Source: Pseudomonas fluorescens
Lineage (GTDB): Bacteria; Pseudomonadota; Gammaproteobacteria; Pseudomonadales; Pseudomonadaceae
Assembly (NCBI RefSeq): GCF_902497745.1
Contig: NZ_CABVHJ010000011.1
Location: 164,895-228,894, forward strand
DNA: 64,000 nt
Direction: 5' to 3'
The notes under the pieces were generated by a model, which made no database searches, was not told the origin of the DNA, and worked only from the letters and a program-made list of their open reading frames with translations. This document shows positions 1 to 8,540 of the stretch, piece after piece. The first letter of the stretch is position 1; every line of letters starts with the position of its first letter. Position numbers and translations under genes: made by a program.

Positions 1-2017
1 GTAAACCGTCGACAGTGGTCATGCACGCGGCGTCTTTGCATTGCACGATTTTTGGGTCAATGACGATCAAGCCGGGGTATTCAGTCTTCAAGTCATTGAA
101 CAGTCGTTCGAGCACCGGCTCTTTCGCGCCTGACCATGGCGCCGTGGCGCAGAGGCTGCTTTGCTCGGCACTGCCCATCAACCCGCGCAGCTTGACCTGT
201 TGCAGCAGGCAGGTATTGATCCCCGCAGGCATAGGCAGCGTGTTCTCCAGAAAGACCGGAGTAGCACCGGATTCGACAATGATATCCAGGGCTTTGCGGA
301 TCGCTGTGCCGAGGCGTTGTTGCGACAGCTCCGGGCTGCGCGGGTCGTCCAGTTTGGTGACGATGTCATCCTTGAGATAAGCCTCCCAGAACTGGCCAAC
401 GATCACATACTTGAAATGCTTCTTCGCGATCAAGTCGTAATAGCGACGCGTCGCGTTGTGGCATTTTTGATACAGCCCGTTCGTGTACTTACTCACGTCA
501 TAGAGGTAGATCCCGGGCAAGGCCAGGCATGCCGGATAACCCTGTGTGAGGACGGCAAGATTGGCATCCTTGGCCAGTGTTTCGACAAAGCCCCAGTAGT
601 GATTCGAAAATGAATCGCCCATCAGCAATATTTGCGGCGCGGCCTGCGCGGCGCCCGCTATACAGCCCGGATCGGCGCCGTCACTGACACCCAGGCATCC
701 CTCCCGAGTGGCTGGAACAGACGCTTTCAAACCGTTGAAGACGTTGTTGTAGCCTTCGTTGAAGCGGTTCGGCCAGCCTTCCTGTCTGACGCTGGCCGCG
801 TGGAGCAGCGACAGGCCGATTGCGGGCAGGATCATCAGCACGACAAGGGTTTTGGCAAAGCCGAGCCTGGCCTTTCGAAAGCGGTTTTCGATCAGCACGT
901 AGCAGAGCCAGGCCATGACGAACGTGGAGACGAAGTAAACGACCGTCGCTGGCGCGGTGAGGGTGATGCCCATGTAATTCATCAGCGCCAGGATCGGCCA
1001 GTGCCACAAGTACAGGGAGTACGAAAGCGTGCCTATGAACACCAGGGGTTTGAACGCCAGCAGTTTCGAGGTAAAGCTCGCATCGCCAATCCCCTGAAAC
1101 AGCAAGGCTGCAGTGGCGAGGCACACGGCAATGGCGTGGTAGCGCGGAAAGCCCGGCAGGATATCTGCCAGAGTGGCGCAGTAGAGGATCGTCGCCAGCG
1201 AAAACGCACAGACCAGCGTGGCGCTCAGGCGATTGAGCCTGAACGTGTCCGTGCTGAAAATGACTGCACAGGAGCCGATCATCAATTCGAAAATTCGCGC
1301 GGTGAAGAAGTAGTAGTTTTTGTCAGGAACCGAGTAAGACAAGTACAGCGCGAGCGCCATTGCCGCCAGGGTCAAGCCGAGCACCACCGCTTTGAACAGG
1401 CTTTTCGCCAGATAGCGGTAGAGCAACCAGAGGCCCAGCGGCAGGGCCAGATACCACTGCCATTCGATGGCCAGCGACCAGGTGTGCAACAGCGGCAGGC
1501 TGGCCGCATCAGGCGTGGCGTAGCCCGTTGTGACTTTGGAAAAATACTGGTTGGAGATGATTAGCGATGTGTACTTTTCGCTTTTCAGAAAGTCGACATA
1601 GTCATCGGGCAAGTACAGCAGCGTTGTGATAATCAGGGTCACGGCCAGCAACGCAATCACCGCTGGCTGCAAGCGCCAGATTCGCCGCGTATAGAACCCC
1701 GAGAACGTGAACGTGCCGTTGTTCAGCGATTTCATGATGATCGCGGTGGTCAGATAACCCGAGATCACGAAGAAGATATCGACGCCAATAAACCCGGACG
1801 GGAAAAGCGTCAGACCGCCGTGGAAAATCAACACCAGCAACACTGCGATTGCACGTAACCCGTCGATATCCGCACGATACTCGATCGATGGTTTGCGATC
1901 CCCGGTAGCCACGGTCGCCGCTGGCGAAAGAGGCTCGTGCAGATTTTTCGCGCCACGCAGTTTGAACAGCAGCCCGCGCAAAGGCTTGCTGGATACCTCA
2001 ACGGGGCGATTGAGCAT
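1..2017 (-). CDS. Acyltransferase 3 / SGNH-domain membrane acyltransferase (3' end cut)
   Basis: This leftward gene starts with ATG at 2017 (AGGGA eight bases upstream) and runs off the left edge, giving at least 672 codons. The N-terminal part carries the acyltransferase-3 signature YRADIDGLRAIAVLLVLIFH followed by GVDIFFVISGYL and about ten hydrophobic segments. After them a periplasmic-type domain begins with the SGNH-hydrolase block GDSFSNHYW. This is the OafA-like architecture that O-acetylates surface polysaccharide: the membrane part moves the acyl group across the inner membrane and the SGNH part transfers it. The substrate cannot be deduced. No glycan genes lie nearby in the window, so it may act on lipopolysaccharide or exopolysaccharide made elsewhere. 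The downstream end is missing. Confidence 0.88.
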   Translation of the reverse strand, partial: MLNRPVEVSSKPLRGLLFKLRGAKNLHEPLSPAATVATGDRKPSIEYRADIDGLRAIAVLLVLIFHGGLTLFPSGFIGVDIFFVISGYLTTAIIMKSLNNGTFTFSGFYTRRIWRLQPAVIALLAVTLIITTLLYLPDDYVDFLKSEKYTSLIISNQYFSKVTTGYATPDAASLPLLHTWSLAIEWQWYLALPLGLWLLYRYLAKSLFKAVVLGLTLAAMALALYLSYSVPDKNYYFFTARIFELMIGSCAVIFSTDTFRLNRLSATLVCAFSLATILYCATLADILPGFPRYHAIAVCLATAALLFQGIGDASFTSKLLAFKPLVFIGTLSYSLYLWHWPILALMNYMGITLTAPATVVYFVSTFVMAWLCYVLIENRFRKARLGFAKTLVVLMILPAIGLSLLHAASVRQEGWPNRFNEGYNNVFNGLKASVPATREGCLGVSDGADPGCIAGAAQAAPQILLMGDSFSNHYWGFVETLAKDANLAVLTQGYPACLALPGIYLYDVSKYTNGLYQKCHNATRRYYDLIAKKHFKYVIVGQFWEAYLKDDIVTKLDDPRSPELSQQRLGTAIRKALDIIVESGATPVFLENTLPMPAGINTCLLQQVKLRGLMGSAEQSSLCATAPWSGAKEPVLERLFNDLKTEYPGLIVIDPKIVQCKDAACMTTVDGL

Positions 2018-2085
2018 TTATCAGTCCCTGGTCATTGCCGGGCGATCAATCAACAGTCCATTTGATCGCGCTTGATTCGTTGAAA

Positions 2086-2108
2086 GACAGCCGAGGGTAT
2101 CGGCTGTC
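2086..2108 (-). terminator. Hairpin after the aldo/keto reductase gene
   Basis: A perfect 9-bp stem (GACAGCCGA / TCGGCTGTC) with a 5-base loop sits about 20 bases past the stop of the leftward reductase gene. In that direction it is followed by CTTTC, a weak T tract, so it is a plausible but not strong intrinsic terminator. Confidence 0.55.
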
Positions 2109-2126
2109 GAAGGCTTGCAGTAAAGC

Positions 2127-3140
2127 TCAACCCTGATGGGGTTTACGCCCCGACACAAAATGACTGACATCGTTGAATCCCGGTGTCGACGCGTGACCCG
2201 GCGAGACCAGCGAATCGATAAACGCCTCATCCTGCGCCGTGATCTGCACGGCCTGCGCCTTGGTATAAGCATCCCACTGATCTTCAGTTCGCGGCCCGAC
2301 AATCGCCGACGTCACCGCACTGTTATTCAACACCCAGGCAATCGCGAACTCGACCATCCCGACCCCGCGCTGCTCGGTGTACTGCTGAATTTTCTGGGCG
2401 ATGCGAAGCGATTCCACGCGCCACTCGGTTTCCAGAATGCGCTTGTCCTGGCGTCCGGCGCGGCTGTTGGCGTCCGGTTTGACATCCGGCGCGTACTTGC
2501 CGCTGAGCACGCCCCGGGCCAGCGGACTGTAAGGCACTACACCAAGGCCGTAGGTTTGTGCCGCAGTGATCTGCTCGGTCTCGGCCTGGCGGTTGACGAT
2601 GTTGTACAACGGCTGACTGATCACAGGACGGTCAACGCCGAGTTTATCGGCGATGCGAATCACCTCGGCAATCCGCCAGCCGCGATAGTTCGACAGGCCC
2701 CAATAACGAATCTTGCCCTGACGAATCAGATCGCCAATCGCCGACACGCTCACTTCCAGCGGCGTGTTGTGGTCTTCGCGGTGCAGGTAATAAATGTCGA
2801 GATAGTCAGTGCCGAGCCGGGTCAGGCTGGCATCGATGCCATTGAAGATGTGTTTGCGGCTCAAACCGCTGCGATTCGGCACGCCGTCCACCGGGCCGAA
2901 ACCGACCTTGGTCGCCAGCACCCAGTCATGCCGATGACGGGCAATCGCTTCACCGACGATCTCTTCGGAACGACCGTTGGTGTAGACGTCGGCGGTGTCG
3001 ATGAAATTGATCCCCTGATCCCAGGCCTTGTCGATGATGCGCAGCGAATCCTCAGCGCTGGTCTGCTCGCCAAACATCATCGTGCCGAGGGTGAGGGTGG
3101 ACACCTGCAAGCCCGAGTGACCGAGTGTGCGATAGCTCAT
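2127..3140 (-). CDS. Aldo/keto reductase
   Basis: A 337-residue NAD(P)H-dependent oxidoreductase of the aldo/keto reductase superfamily with a TIM-barrel fold. The catalytic tetrad is visible: Asp48 and Tyr53 in FIDTADVYTNG, Lys78 in VLATKVG and His120 in IYYLHRED. The start MSYRTLGHSGLQVSTLTLGT is the typical family N-terminus. Length and motifs suit the YajO/Tas-like branch (about 330-350 aa) that reduces aldehydes or ketones of unknown identity. It is transcribed alone, ends in a hairpin, and lies back to back with the Ig-like protein gene at 3347; the operator-like palindrome at 3241 sits between them. The natural substrate is unknown. Confidence 0.93.
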   Translation of the reverse strand: MSYRTLGHSGLQVSTLTLGTMMFGEQTSAEDSLRIIDKAWDQGINFIDTADVYTNGRSEEIVGEAIARHRHDWVLATKVGFGPVDGVPNRSGLSRKHIFNGIDASLTRLGTDYLDIYYLHREDHNTPLEVSVSAIGDLIRQGKIRYWGLSNYRGWRIAEVIRIADKLGVDRPVISQPLYNIVNRQAETEQITAAQTYGLGVVPYSPLARGVLSGKYAPDVKPDANSRAGRQDKRILETEWRVESLRIAQKIQQYTEQRGVGMVEFAIAWVLNNSAVTSAIVGPRTEDQWDAYTKAQAVQITAQDEAFIDSLVSPGHASTPGFNDVSHFVSGRKPHQG

Positions 3141-3240
3141 GCCGAAATCCTTTTGTCGGTGGGAAAGCTCTAATCAAATACCAGAAGCAAGACGTGTCGG
3201 CAAAGCCAGTTTGCGCTCAGTGAGTGACCATTCGTCGTAA

Positions 3241-3262
3241 CTGTCAGATATGACAGTAGGCA
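3241..3262 (+). promoter_or_regulatory. Shared palindromic site, copy 1
   Basis: CTGTCAGATATGACAG is an inverted repeat (CTGTCA, 4-base spacer, TGACAG) followed by TAGGCA. The same 22 bases recur exactly at 19643-19664, and a diverged, longer palindrome lies at 25761-25790. Each copy is 65-90 bases upstream of a start codon of an uncharacterised gene, so I infer a common regulator binding site. It has the CTGT-N8-ACAG spacing of a LexA box, but the core is not the usual AT-rich one. Confidence 0.6.
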
Positions 3263-3346
3263 GTCATCAGGTAAATCTGGCCTGATCCTGAACGATGGAG
3301 TTAGCCCAAAAAGTCCTATTCCATGAGCCAGATCAGGAGTGTTTCC

Positions 3347-5296
3347 ATGACTAATCAACCTTGTTTTTCAGCGACACCCGATGAGTCTGTACTAGTTCTT
3401 TATCCGCCGCAGCTGCCGGACAGTAACAAGTCTGTGGCTGGCGCAGATTGCGGTATTGGCATGCAGTTTTATGACCTGACGCCAAGCGGCGCTACGGTCA
3501 TCATTGATTCCTACTTGGGACAAGCACCGCTGGACACTGTTCAGCTAAATTTGAACGGCGAAACTAATATCGCCAGCACCCAGACTCAATCCACTGATGA
3601 TTCGGTGGTGCTCTATATACCCAAAAAAAAATTGAGGTCGGATCCCGGCTACCTCAACCAACTTACGTATACAGTCGTTCGTGGAAGCAGTAATGAAGGC
3701 ACTTCGGAACCGCCACTAACGATTTTGTACAACGCTATTCGGCCAGGCATGGACGACCAGATCGCCGGTGATGAAGGACATTCCGAACTTGAACTCGTAC
3801 TGCCTCAAGACCTGATTGACGACGGTGTTGATGCCGACAGGGCAGCGCAGGGCGTGCAGGTTTACTTCTCCTACCCTTACTGCCGGGCCTACGACAGAAT
3901 ATTGCTTAACTGTAATGGTCATGATGTATCGCGCGAAGTGCACCCTGACGAGGCTCCAGCCACACCCACTAGCGTGCCCACCCGGCTCGGTCTGCTACTC
4001 GATAAAGCCGACTTAGAGGCTGCAGGCGATCATCCGCAGTTCGCTTTTTCTTATACCGTGAGCGATCAAATTGGCAACGGTGCCGACTTGAATTCGCCAT
4101 GGTCGGCGGCGATCCGGGTCGTGGTTGATCTCAAGGGTACACGGCTGGCAGCTCCCGATATTGCCGAAGACCCGGATGACCCGCACGACGCGCCAGACAC
4201 GATTGACCTGAACAAACTGGGGAACAAGGACCTGACCATCCAGGTGCATGTTCTGGAATCTCTCTGGGCCACTAACGACACTGTCCGCGTGAAATACACC
4301 GCGACGCCGAGTAGCGGACCCGTTGTCGTACATACGGTTGACGAGCCTGTCGGCAGGCTTCCTTTTGTGCACAGGTTGATGATTCCCAATGCCAAGGTCA
4401 TTGGCGACAGTGCGGTCGCTGTGCTGTATGAGCAAGTACGCGGGGGAATCGTTATTGCAACATCGAAAGTTGCCCGGGCACGGGTGATTGTGAAACCGCT
4501 TATTTTGGCGGTGAAGAATTCGTCCGGAGGAGACGTGCAGAACGGCGGCACGGTTTCGGATAATAAAGTGGTGTTGTCAGGCTCTGCGCTGGCAGGCGTG
4601 GTGCTGCAGCTGTTTGATGACGGAACTTATGTCGAAGATATTCAAGTCGCGGCCAACTATAAGTGGCAGAGCAAATTGATACCGATCGCCGTAGGTCAGC
4701 ACAGCTTTATTGCGAAGGAAAAAACCGGGAATCAACTTGAGTCGGATCCTTGGCGGTTTCAACGTTTGGCGTTGAGCATCGACCGGACGCAGATGAAGCT
4801 GGACGGGTTTTCGGTGAAGATTCCGCAGTGGCCGAAAACCGGGGAGGATTCGATTGGCAATACGGGTGTTCGTGTGCCGACGGGTGGGGTTCCGCCGTAT
4901 GACTATGCGTCTTCGGATCCGTTGACTGCGCCGGTGACTGCGGCGGGTAAGGTGACGGGACTCAAGCAGGGTGTGGCGACGATATATGTCACGGATCAGG
5001 AGGGTGAGACAGTTAGTTACTTGGTGGCTGTTACGAATGTTTTTCAATTGCGGATCAGTGCTGAAAAGCTTCGGGCGGATGATGCAATTGCTTGGATGCA
5101 TACGCTAGGTGGGATGCAGGTTTATAATTGGACCTTCATTGGAGACATACGACGTGTTTATTTTCCATCCATCCCTGAGCATGTAAATGCGTGTTGTTTA
5201 TTCGGTAGCAGCTATGTTTATATGCGGCCAGATACAACCTTTTTTGGTTCTCCTGGGCGTCATGTACTCACATCGTGGTGCCTCCTACCTCTGTAG
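3347..5296 (+). CDS. Uncharacterised protein with tandem Ig-like modules
   Basis: A 649-residue protein of unknown function. ATG at 3347 is preceded by AGGAG at a seven-base spacing; an upstream in-frame ATG at 3323 lacks such a site. There is no signal peptide or membrane segment. The protein reads as beta-rich modules of about 130-140 residues, each with a VxVxY strand near its start and a xVxYexxRxG-TSKvA strand near its end. The last third contains an Ig-like segment (SGSALAGVVLQLFDDGTYV) and a BIg2-like segment (APVTAAGKVTGLKQGVATIYV), then a Trp/Tyr/Cys-containing tail of about 90 residues. The proteins at 19738 and 20629 have the same style, and the first of these has an identical upstream palindrome. 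It is a single-gene unit ending at a strong hairpin. It may be a surface or secreted binding protein, but the export route is not evident. Confidence 0.75.
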   Translation: MTNQPCFSATPDESVLVLYPPQLPDSNKSVAGADCGIGMQFYDLTPSGATVIIDSYLGQAPLDTVQLNLNGETNIASTQTQSTDDSVVLYIPKKKLRSDPGYLNQLTYTVVRGSSNEGTSEPPLTILYNAIRPGMDDQIAGDEGHSELELVLPQDLIDDGVDADRAAQGVQVYFSYPYCRAYDRILLNCNGHDVSREVHPDEAPATPTSVPTRLGLLLDKADLEAAGDHPQFAFSYTVSDQIGNGADLNSPWSAAIRVVVDLKGTRLAAPDIAEDPDDPHDAPDTIDLNKLGNKDLTIQVHVLESLWATNDTVRVKYTATPSSGPVVVHTVDEPVGRLPFVHRLMIPNAKVIGDSAVAVLYEQVRGGIVIATSKVARARVIVKPLILAVKNSSGGDVQNGGTVSDNKVVLSGSALAGVVLQLFDDGTYVEDIQVAANYKWQSKLIPIAVGQHSFIAKEKTGNQLESDPWRFQRLALSIDRTQMKLDGFSVKIPQWPKTGEDSIGNTGVRVPTGGVPPYDYASSDPLTAPVTAAGKVTGLKQGVATIYVTDQEGETVSYLVAVTNVFQLRISAEKLRADDAIAWMHTLGGMQVYNWTFIGDIRRVYFPSIPEHVNACCLFGSSYVYMRPDTTFFGSPGRHVLTSWCLLPL

Positions 5297-5305
5297 TTCA
5301 GTATT

Positions 5306-5341
5306 GTTTTGATCGTCCTCCCGGTCGGGAACGATCAAAAC
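5306..5341. terminator. Bidirectional intrinsic terminator
   Basis: An 11-bp perfect stem (GTTTTGATCGT / ACGATCAAAAC) separates the rightward gene ending at 5296 from the leftward LysR gene ending at 5362. The A/T ends of the stem supply a U tract in both directions, so it can stop both converging transcripts. Confidence 0.8.
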
Positions 5342-5361
5342 ACGCTACGGGGCAAAGTGAT

Positions 5362-6261
5362 TTATCGGCTCAGCCCGGTGCAGCGCTCTTGCAGAAACCC
5401 CTGCAATACCCTGACCCGTTCCGACACCTGCACCCGATGCGGACACAGCAAATTGAACGGCACGCTTTCCCCGTCCCAATCTTCGAACAACGTCACCAGC
5501 CGCCCGGCGCGGACATCTTCGGCAATGTCGAGCCAAGCCTTGTAAGCGATGCCATGCCCGGCCAGCGCCCAGCGGCGGGCGACTTCGCCGTCGTCGCTGA
5601 AGTAGTCGCCGTGGACTTCGACTTCCAGCGTTTCATCGCCGCGACTGAAGCGCCAAGTGTTGTAGGGACTGCCGTTACGCAAATAGAGCAGGGCACTATG
5701 CTCGCTCAGTTCGGCGGGATGTTGCGGAGTGCCATGGCGCGCCAGATAGTCAGGGCTGGCGCAGGCAACCCGCCGGTGTTGCGGCAGAATCGGCAACGCC
5801 ACCAGCGTCGAATCACTTGGCACGCCGAAGCGCAGCGCCACATCGACGGTCTCGCGAAACAGATCGGCATGCCGGTCGTTGAGTAGCAGTTGCAGTTGAA
5901 TATTCGGGTGTTCGCGCTTGAAATCATCGAGCCACGGTAACAACACGTTGCGTCCGAAGTCCGACGGCGCAGCCAGTTGCAACACGCCGCTCAACCCTTC
6001 GCTTTGTTGTTTAAGTGCCTGTTCACCCTCGGCCAGCGCCGCCAGTGCCAAGCGCACGCTTTGCAGATAACAGCGACCTTCTTCAGTCAGACGAATACTG
6101 CGCGTGGAGCGTGCGAATAAACGAATGCCGAGGCGGGTTTCCAAGCGCTTCAGCGCAATACTGGCGGCGGCTGGCGTCAGCTCCAAGGCACGAGCGGCGG
6201 CGGAGATGCTGCCGGCGTCGGCGACACGGACGAAGATCTCCAGATCTAGAATCGAGCTCAT
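5362..6261 (-). CDS. LysR-family transcriptional regulator
   Basis: A 299-residue LysR-type regulator. The start chosen is ATG at 6261 (MSSILDLEIFVRVADAGSIS), with AAGGAT eight bases upstream; the longer reading frame adds residues with no family similarity. The winged helix-turn-helix is at residues 3-60 (GSISAAARALELTPAAASIALKRLE), and the rest is the periplasmic-binding-protein-like effector domain. The YFSDDGEVARRWALAGHGIAYK segment is typical of the branch that usually represses or activates a divergent enzyme gene. It is divergent from the VOC protein gene at 6360 with a 98-base intergenic region, so that gene is its most likely target along with itself. The inducer is unknown. Confidence 0.92.
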   Translation of the reverse strand: MSSILDLEIFVRVADAGSISAAARALELTPAAASIALKRLETRLGIRLFARSTRSIRLTEEGRCYLQSVRLALAALAEGEQALKQQSEGLSGVLQLAAPSDFGRNVLLPWLDDFKREHPNIQLQLLLNDRHADLFRETVDVALRFGVPSDSTLVALPILPQHRRVACASPDYLARHGTPQHPAELSEHSALLYLRNGSPYNTWRFSRGDETLEVEVHGDYFSDDGEVARRWALAGHGIAYKAWLDIAEDVRAGRLVTLFEDWDGESVPFNLLCPHRVQVSERVRVLQGFLQERCTGLSR

Positions 6262-6359
6262 TGCTAAAAATCCTTTAAAGATCTTTGCGTTTTTGCGGGA
6301 TTTTTCAGTGATTAGCAAGGGCAGATACTGCAATCAGTCAACAATCGCAGGAGAGGCGC

Positions 6360-6728
6360 ATGACCTGGACATTCGATCATCTGGCCTTCAATACCGCTGA
6401 CGGTCAGGCCTTGCAGGACGGTTTCGCCAAGTTGCTCGGGCTCAAGCCGGGCCGTCGACCGCCGTTTCCGTTTCCGGGGCGTTGGCTGTATCAGGATGAA
6501 CACGCCGTGGTGCATGTGATCGAGCGGCCGCTGCCCGATGACACTGAACTGAGCCACATCGCGTTTCGTACTGATGAGCCGGCGGAAACGGTGTTGCAGC
6601 GGGTGCGTGAGAGTGGATTGCCGTATCAGTTGGCGCAGGTACCGGGCGAGGGGATCGCGCAGATTTTTGTGCAAATGCCCGGTGGTCTGGTGATTGAGCT
6701 GGATGCCAAAGCACTGCCCTCACCCTAA
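6360..6728 (+). CDS. VOC (glyoxalase/bleomycin-resistance fold) protein
   Basis: A 122-residue single-domain protein starting at ATG 6360 after AGGAG. MTWTFDHLAFNTADGQALQDG and the later HVIERP and ELSHIAFRTDE strands give the paired beta-alpha-beta-beta-beta units of the vicinal-oxygen-chelate fold. The usual metal ligands (His in DHLAF, Glu in HVIERP, His in LSHIAF, Glu in LVIELD) are present. The enzyme could be a glyoxalase-like lyase, dioxygenase or binding protein; the substrate cannot be told. It is divergent from a LysR gene that probably controls it. The final codons (PSP and stop) are formed by the end of the inverted-repeat element starting at 6717, so the element either replaced or lies exactly against the native 3' end. 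Confidence 0.88.
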   Translation: MTWTFDHLAFNTADGQALQDGFAKLLGLKPGRRPPFPFPGRWLYQDEHAVVHVIERPLPDDTELSHIAFRTDEPAETVLQRVRESGLPYQLAQVPGEGIAQIFVQMPGGLVIELDAKALPSP

Positions 6729-6969
6729 CCCTCTCCCAGGGGGAGAGGGGACCGACCGAGGTGTTTGAACGAGGTACACCGACGTGCAATAGCGAGTCGA
6801 ACTCAGGTCTTGAAAAGCACCAAAATCGGCTCCCTTTCCCTTCGTTACTGGAGCAACCGAACTCTTTGTAATGCCATGCAATTCCAAGTCGAACTCAGAC
6901 TTTGAAAAGCCCGAAGATCGGCTCCCTTTCCCCCTCGCCCCCTGGGGGGAGAGGGCTGGGGTGAGGGGG
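6717..6969. repeat. MITE-like element with terminal inverted repeats, copy 1
   Basis: About 253 bases bounded by CCCTCACCCTAACCCTCTCC at the left and its near reverse complement (GAGAGGGCTGGGGTGAGGG) at the right. Inside are two imperfect direct copies of a TCGAACTCAG...ATCGGCTCCCTTTCC unit (about 6800-6842 and 6890-6933). The same ends and unit occur at 59276-59479. There is no open reading frame, so it is non-autonomous. It fills most of the otherwise gene-free 6729-7058. Confidence 0.75.
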
Positions 6970-7058
6970 AAAAGATCTCCAGAACAGCACAAAAGCCCAG
7001 CCGAAACCCCAATAAAAAACGACCCTGAAAAGGGCCGTTCTTCCATCCATCAAAAAAC

Positions 7059-8369
7059 TCAAGCCCGCAACGTCCGCGTCATGCGCAACGCCAGCAAACT
7101 CCCGCCAACAATCACACCCGCCAGCAGATACAGCGCTGCATCGGTCGAACCGGTGCTGTCCTTGACCCAACCCACCAGATAAGGGCTGAGGAAGCCAGCC
7201 ATCTGCCCCATCGAGTTGATCAACGCCAGCCCGCCCGCCGCAGCGCCCGCACTCAACATGGCCGTCGGCACCGGCCAGAACATCGGCAGACCCGTCAACG
7301 CGCCCATGGTGGCAATGGTCAGGCCGAGAATCGCAATCGCCGGGTTCGCCGCAAAGTTAACGGCGATCACCAGACCGATCGCACCCATCAGCATCGGCAC
7401 CACCAAGTGCCAGCGACGCTCCTTGCGCAAGTCCGCCGAACGCCCGACCACCAGCATGAACACCGCCGCCAGCAGATACGGAATTGCACTCAGCCAGCCG
7501 ATCACCAGGTTATCGCTGAAGCCGAGGTTTTTGATGATCGACGGCAGCCAGAAGTTGATCGCGTACACGCCGCTCTGGATGCAGAAATAGATCAGACCGA
7601 ACGCCCAGATCGCCGGGTTCTTGAACACGGCCAGCAGCGAGTCGGAAGTGGTTCTCGGTTTGTTTGCCAAATCTTCGGCCTGATCCGCTTCCAGCACCGC
7701 ACGCTCATGCGGGCTCAGCCACTTGGCGTTGGCGAAGCTGTCGCTCAGCAGGAAATAGGCGAGGGCGCCGAGGATGACGGTAGGAATGCCTTGCAGCAGA
7801 AACATCCACTGCCAGCCGGCCAGACCGCCCTGGCCCGCCGCAAAGTGATTGAGAATCCAGCCAGAAAACGGGCTGCCGAGCAAACCGGACACCGGGATCG
7901 CCGACATGAACAACGCCATGATCCGCCCACGGCGAAAGGTCGGGAACCACTGCGAGAGATACAAAACAACGCCGGGGAAGAACCCGGCTTCAGCCGCACC
8001 GGTGAACAGCCGCAGGGTGTAGAACTCGGTCGGCGTGGTGACGAACAACAGGCAGGTCGACAGCGTGCCCCAGGTGATCATCATCAGCGCGATCCAGCGC
8101 CGTGGACCGAATTTGGTCAACGCCAGGTTGCTCGGCACGCCGCACAGCACGTAGCCGATGAAGAAAATACCGGCACCGAGGCCGTACACGGTTTCGCTGA
8201 ATTTCAGCGCGTCGAGCATCTGCAGTTTGGCAAATCCAACATTGACCCGGTCGAGGTAGTTGAACAAGTAGCAGATGAAGATGAAGGGGATCAAACGCAG
8301 GGTGATGCGTTTGTAGACGGCATTTTTATCGTCAACGATGGTCTGGGTAGCTGCGGCGCTCTGCGACAT
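7059..8369 (-). CDS. MFS transporter (ACS family), probably for sugar acids
   Basis: A 436-residue inner-membrane permease with about twelve hydrophobic segments. The start is ATG at 8369 (MSQSAAATQTIVDDKNAVYK), with GAGAG upstream. YLFNYLDRVNVGFA after the first helix and GAAEAGFFPGVVLYLSQWFP are hallmarks of the anion:cation symporter branch of the major facilitator superfamily, which takes up organic anions such as glucarate, galactarate, glycerate, phthalate or tartrate with protons. It is divergent from a CdaR-type sugar-diacid regulator and close to glycerate kinase, so uptake of a sugar diacid or glycerate is the best inference. Two possible operator arms lie in the shared intergenic region at 8469-8496. 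Confidence 0.9.
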   Translation of the reverse strand: MSQSAAATQTIVDDKNAVYKRITLRLIPFIFICYLFNYLDRVNVGFAKLQMLDALKFSETVYGLGAGIFFIGYVLCGVPSNLALTKFGPRRWIALMMITWGTLSTCLLFVTTPTEFYTLRLFTGAAEAGFFPGVVLYLSQWFPTFRRGRIMALFMSAIPVSGLLGSPFSGWILNHFAAGQGGLAGWQWMFLLQGIPTVILGALAYFLLSDSFANAKWLSPHERAVLEADQAEDLANKPRTTSDSLLAVFKNPAIWAFGLIYFCIQSGVYAINFWLPSIIKNLGFSDNLVIGWLSAIPYLLAAVFMLVVGRSADLRKERRWHLVVPMLMGAIGLVIAVNFAANPAIAILGLTIATMGALTGLPMFWPVPTAMLSAGAAAGGLALINSMGQMAGFLSPYLVGWVKDSTGSTDAALYLLAGVIVGGSLLALRMTRTLRA

Positions 8370-8468
8370 AGCGGCTCTCTCTTTATTATGATTTTTTGCG
8401 ATGCAAAGGGTAACGTTGATCGCCCCGAGAGTCTCGGTCACCTTTGGCCGGATTGTCTTTGTGCCTGA

Positions 8469-8496
8469 GCACAGGGTTTGCCGCCAGACCCTGTGC
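8469..8496. promoter_or_regulatory. Inverted repeat between transporter and CdaR-type regulator
   Basis: GCACAGGGT and ACCCTGTGC are perfect 9-base inverted arms separated by 10 bases, 45 bases before the regulator start and about 100 bases from the divergent transporter start. The placement suits an operator used by the neighbouring regulator, but a transcript hairpin is equally possible. Confidence 0.4.
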
Positions 8497-8540
8497 GGGT
8501 GAACAACTGCCAGTGCCATAAATCAAGGATTGCCGCCGCT

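Noticed and set aside
632..1564. A 310-codon frame on the + strand at the left end
   Set aside because: It is the antisense shadow of the acyltransferase gene, whose membrane helices and SGNH motif are intact on the other strand.
3241..3256. Palindrome taken as a standard LexA box
   Set aside because: CTGT-N8-ACAG spacing fits, but the core CAGATATG lacks the alternating A/T of known boxes and the genes are not typical SOS genes; kept only as an option.
3170..3358. A 62-codon frame on the minus strand between the reductase and Ig-like genes
   Set aside because: It spans the shared palindrome and promoter region and has no coding character.
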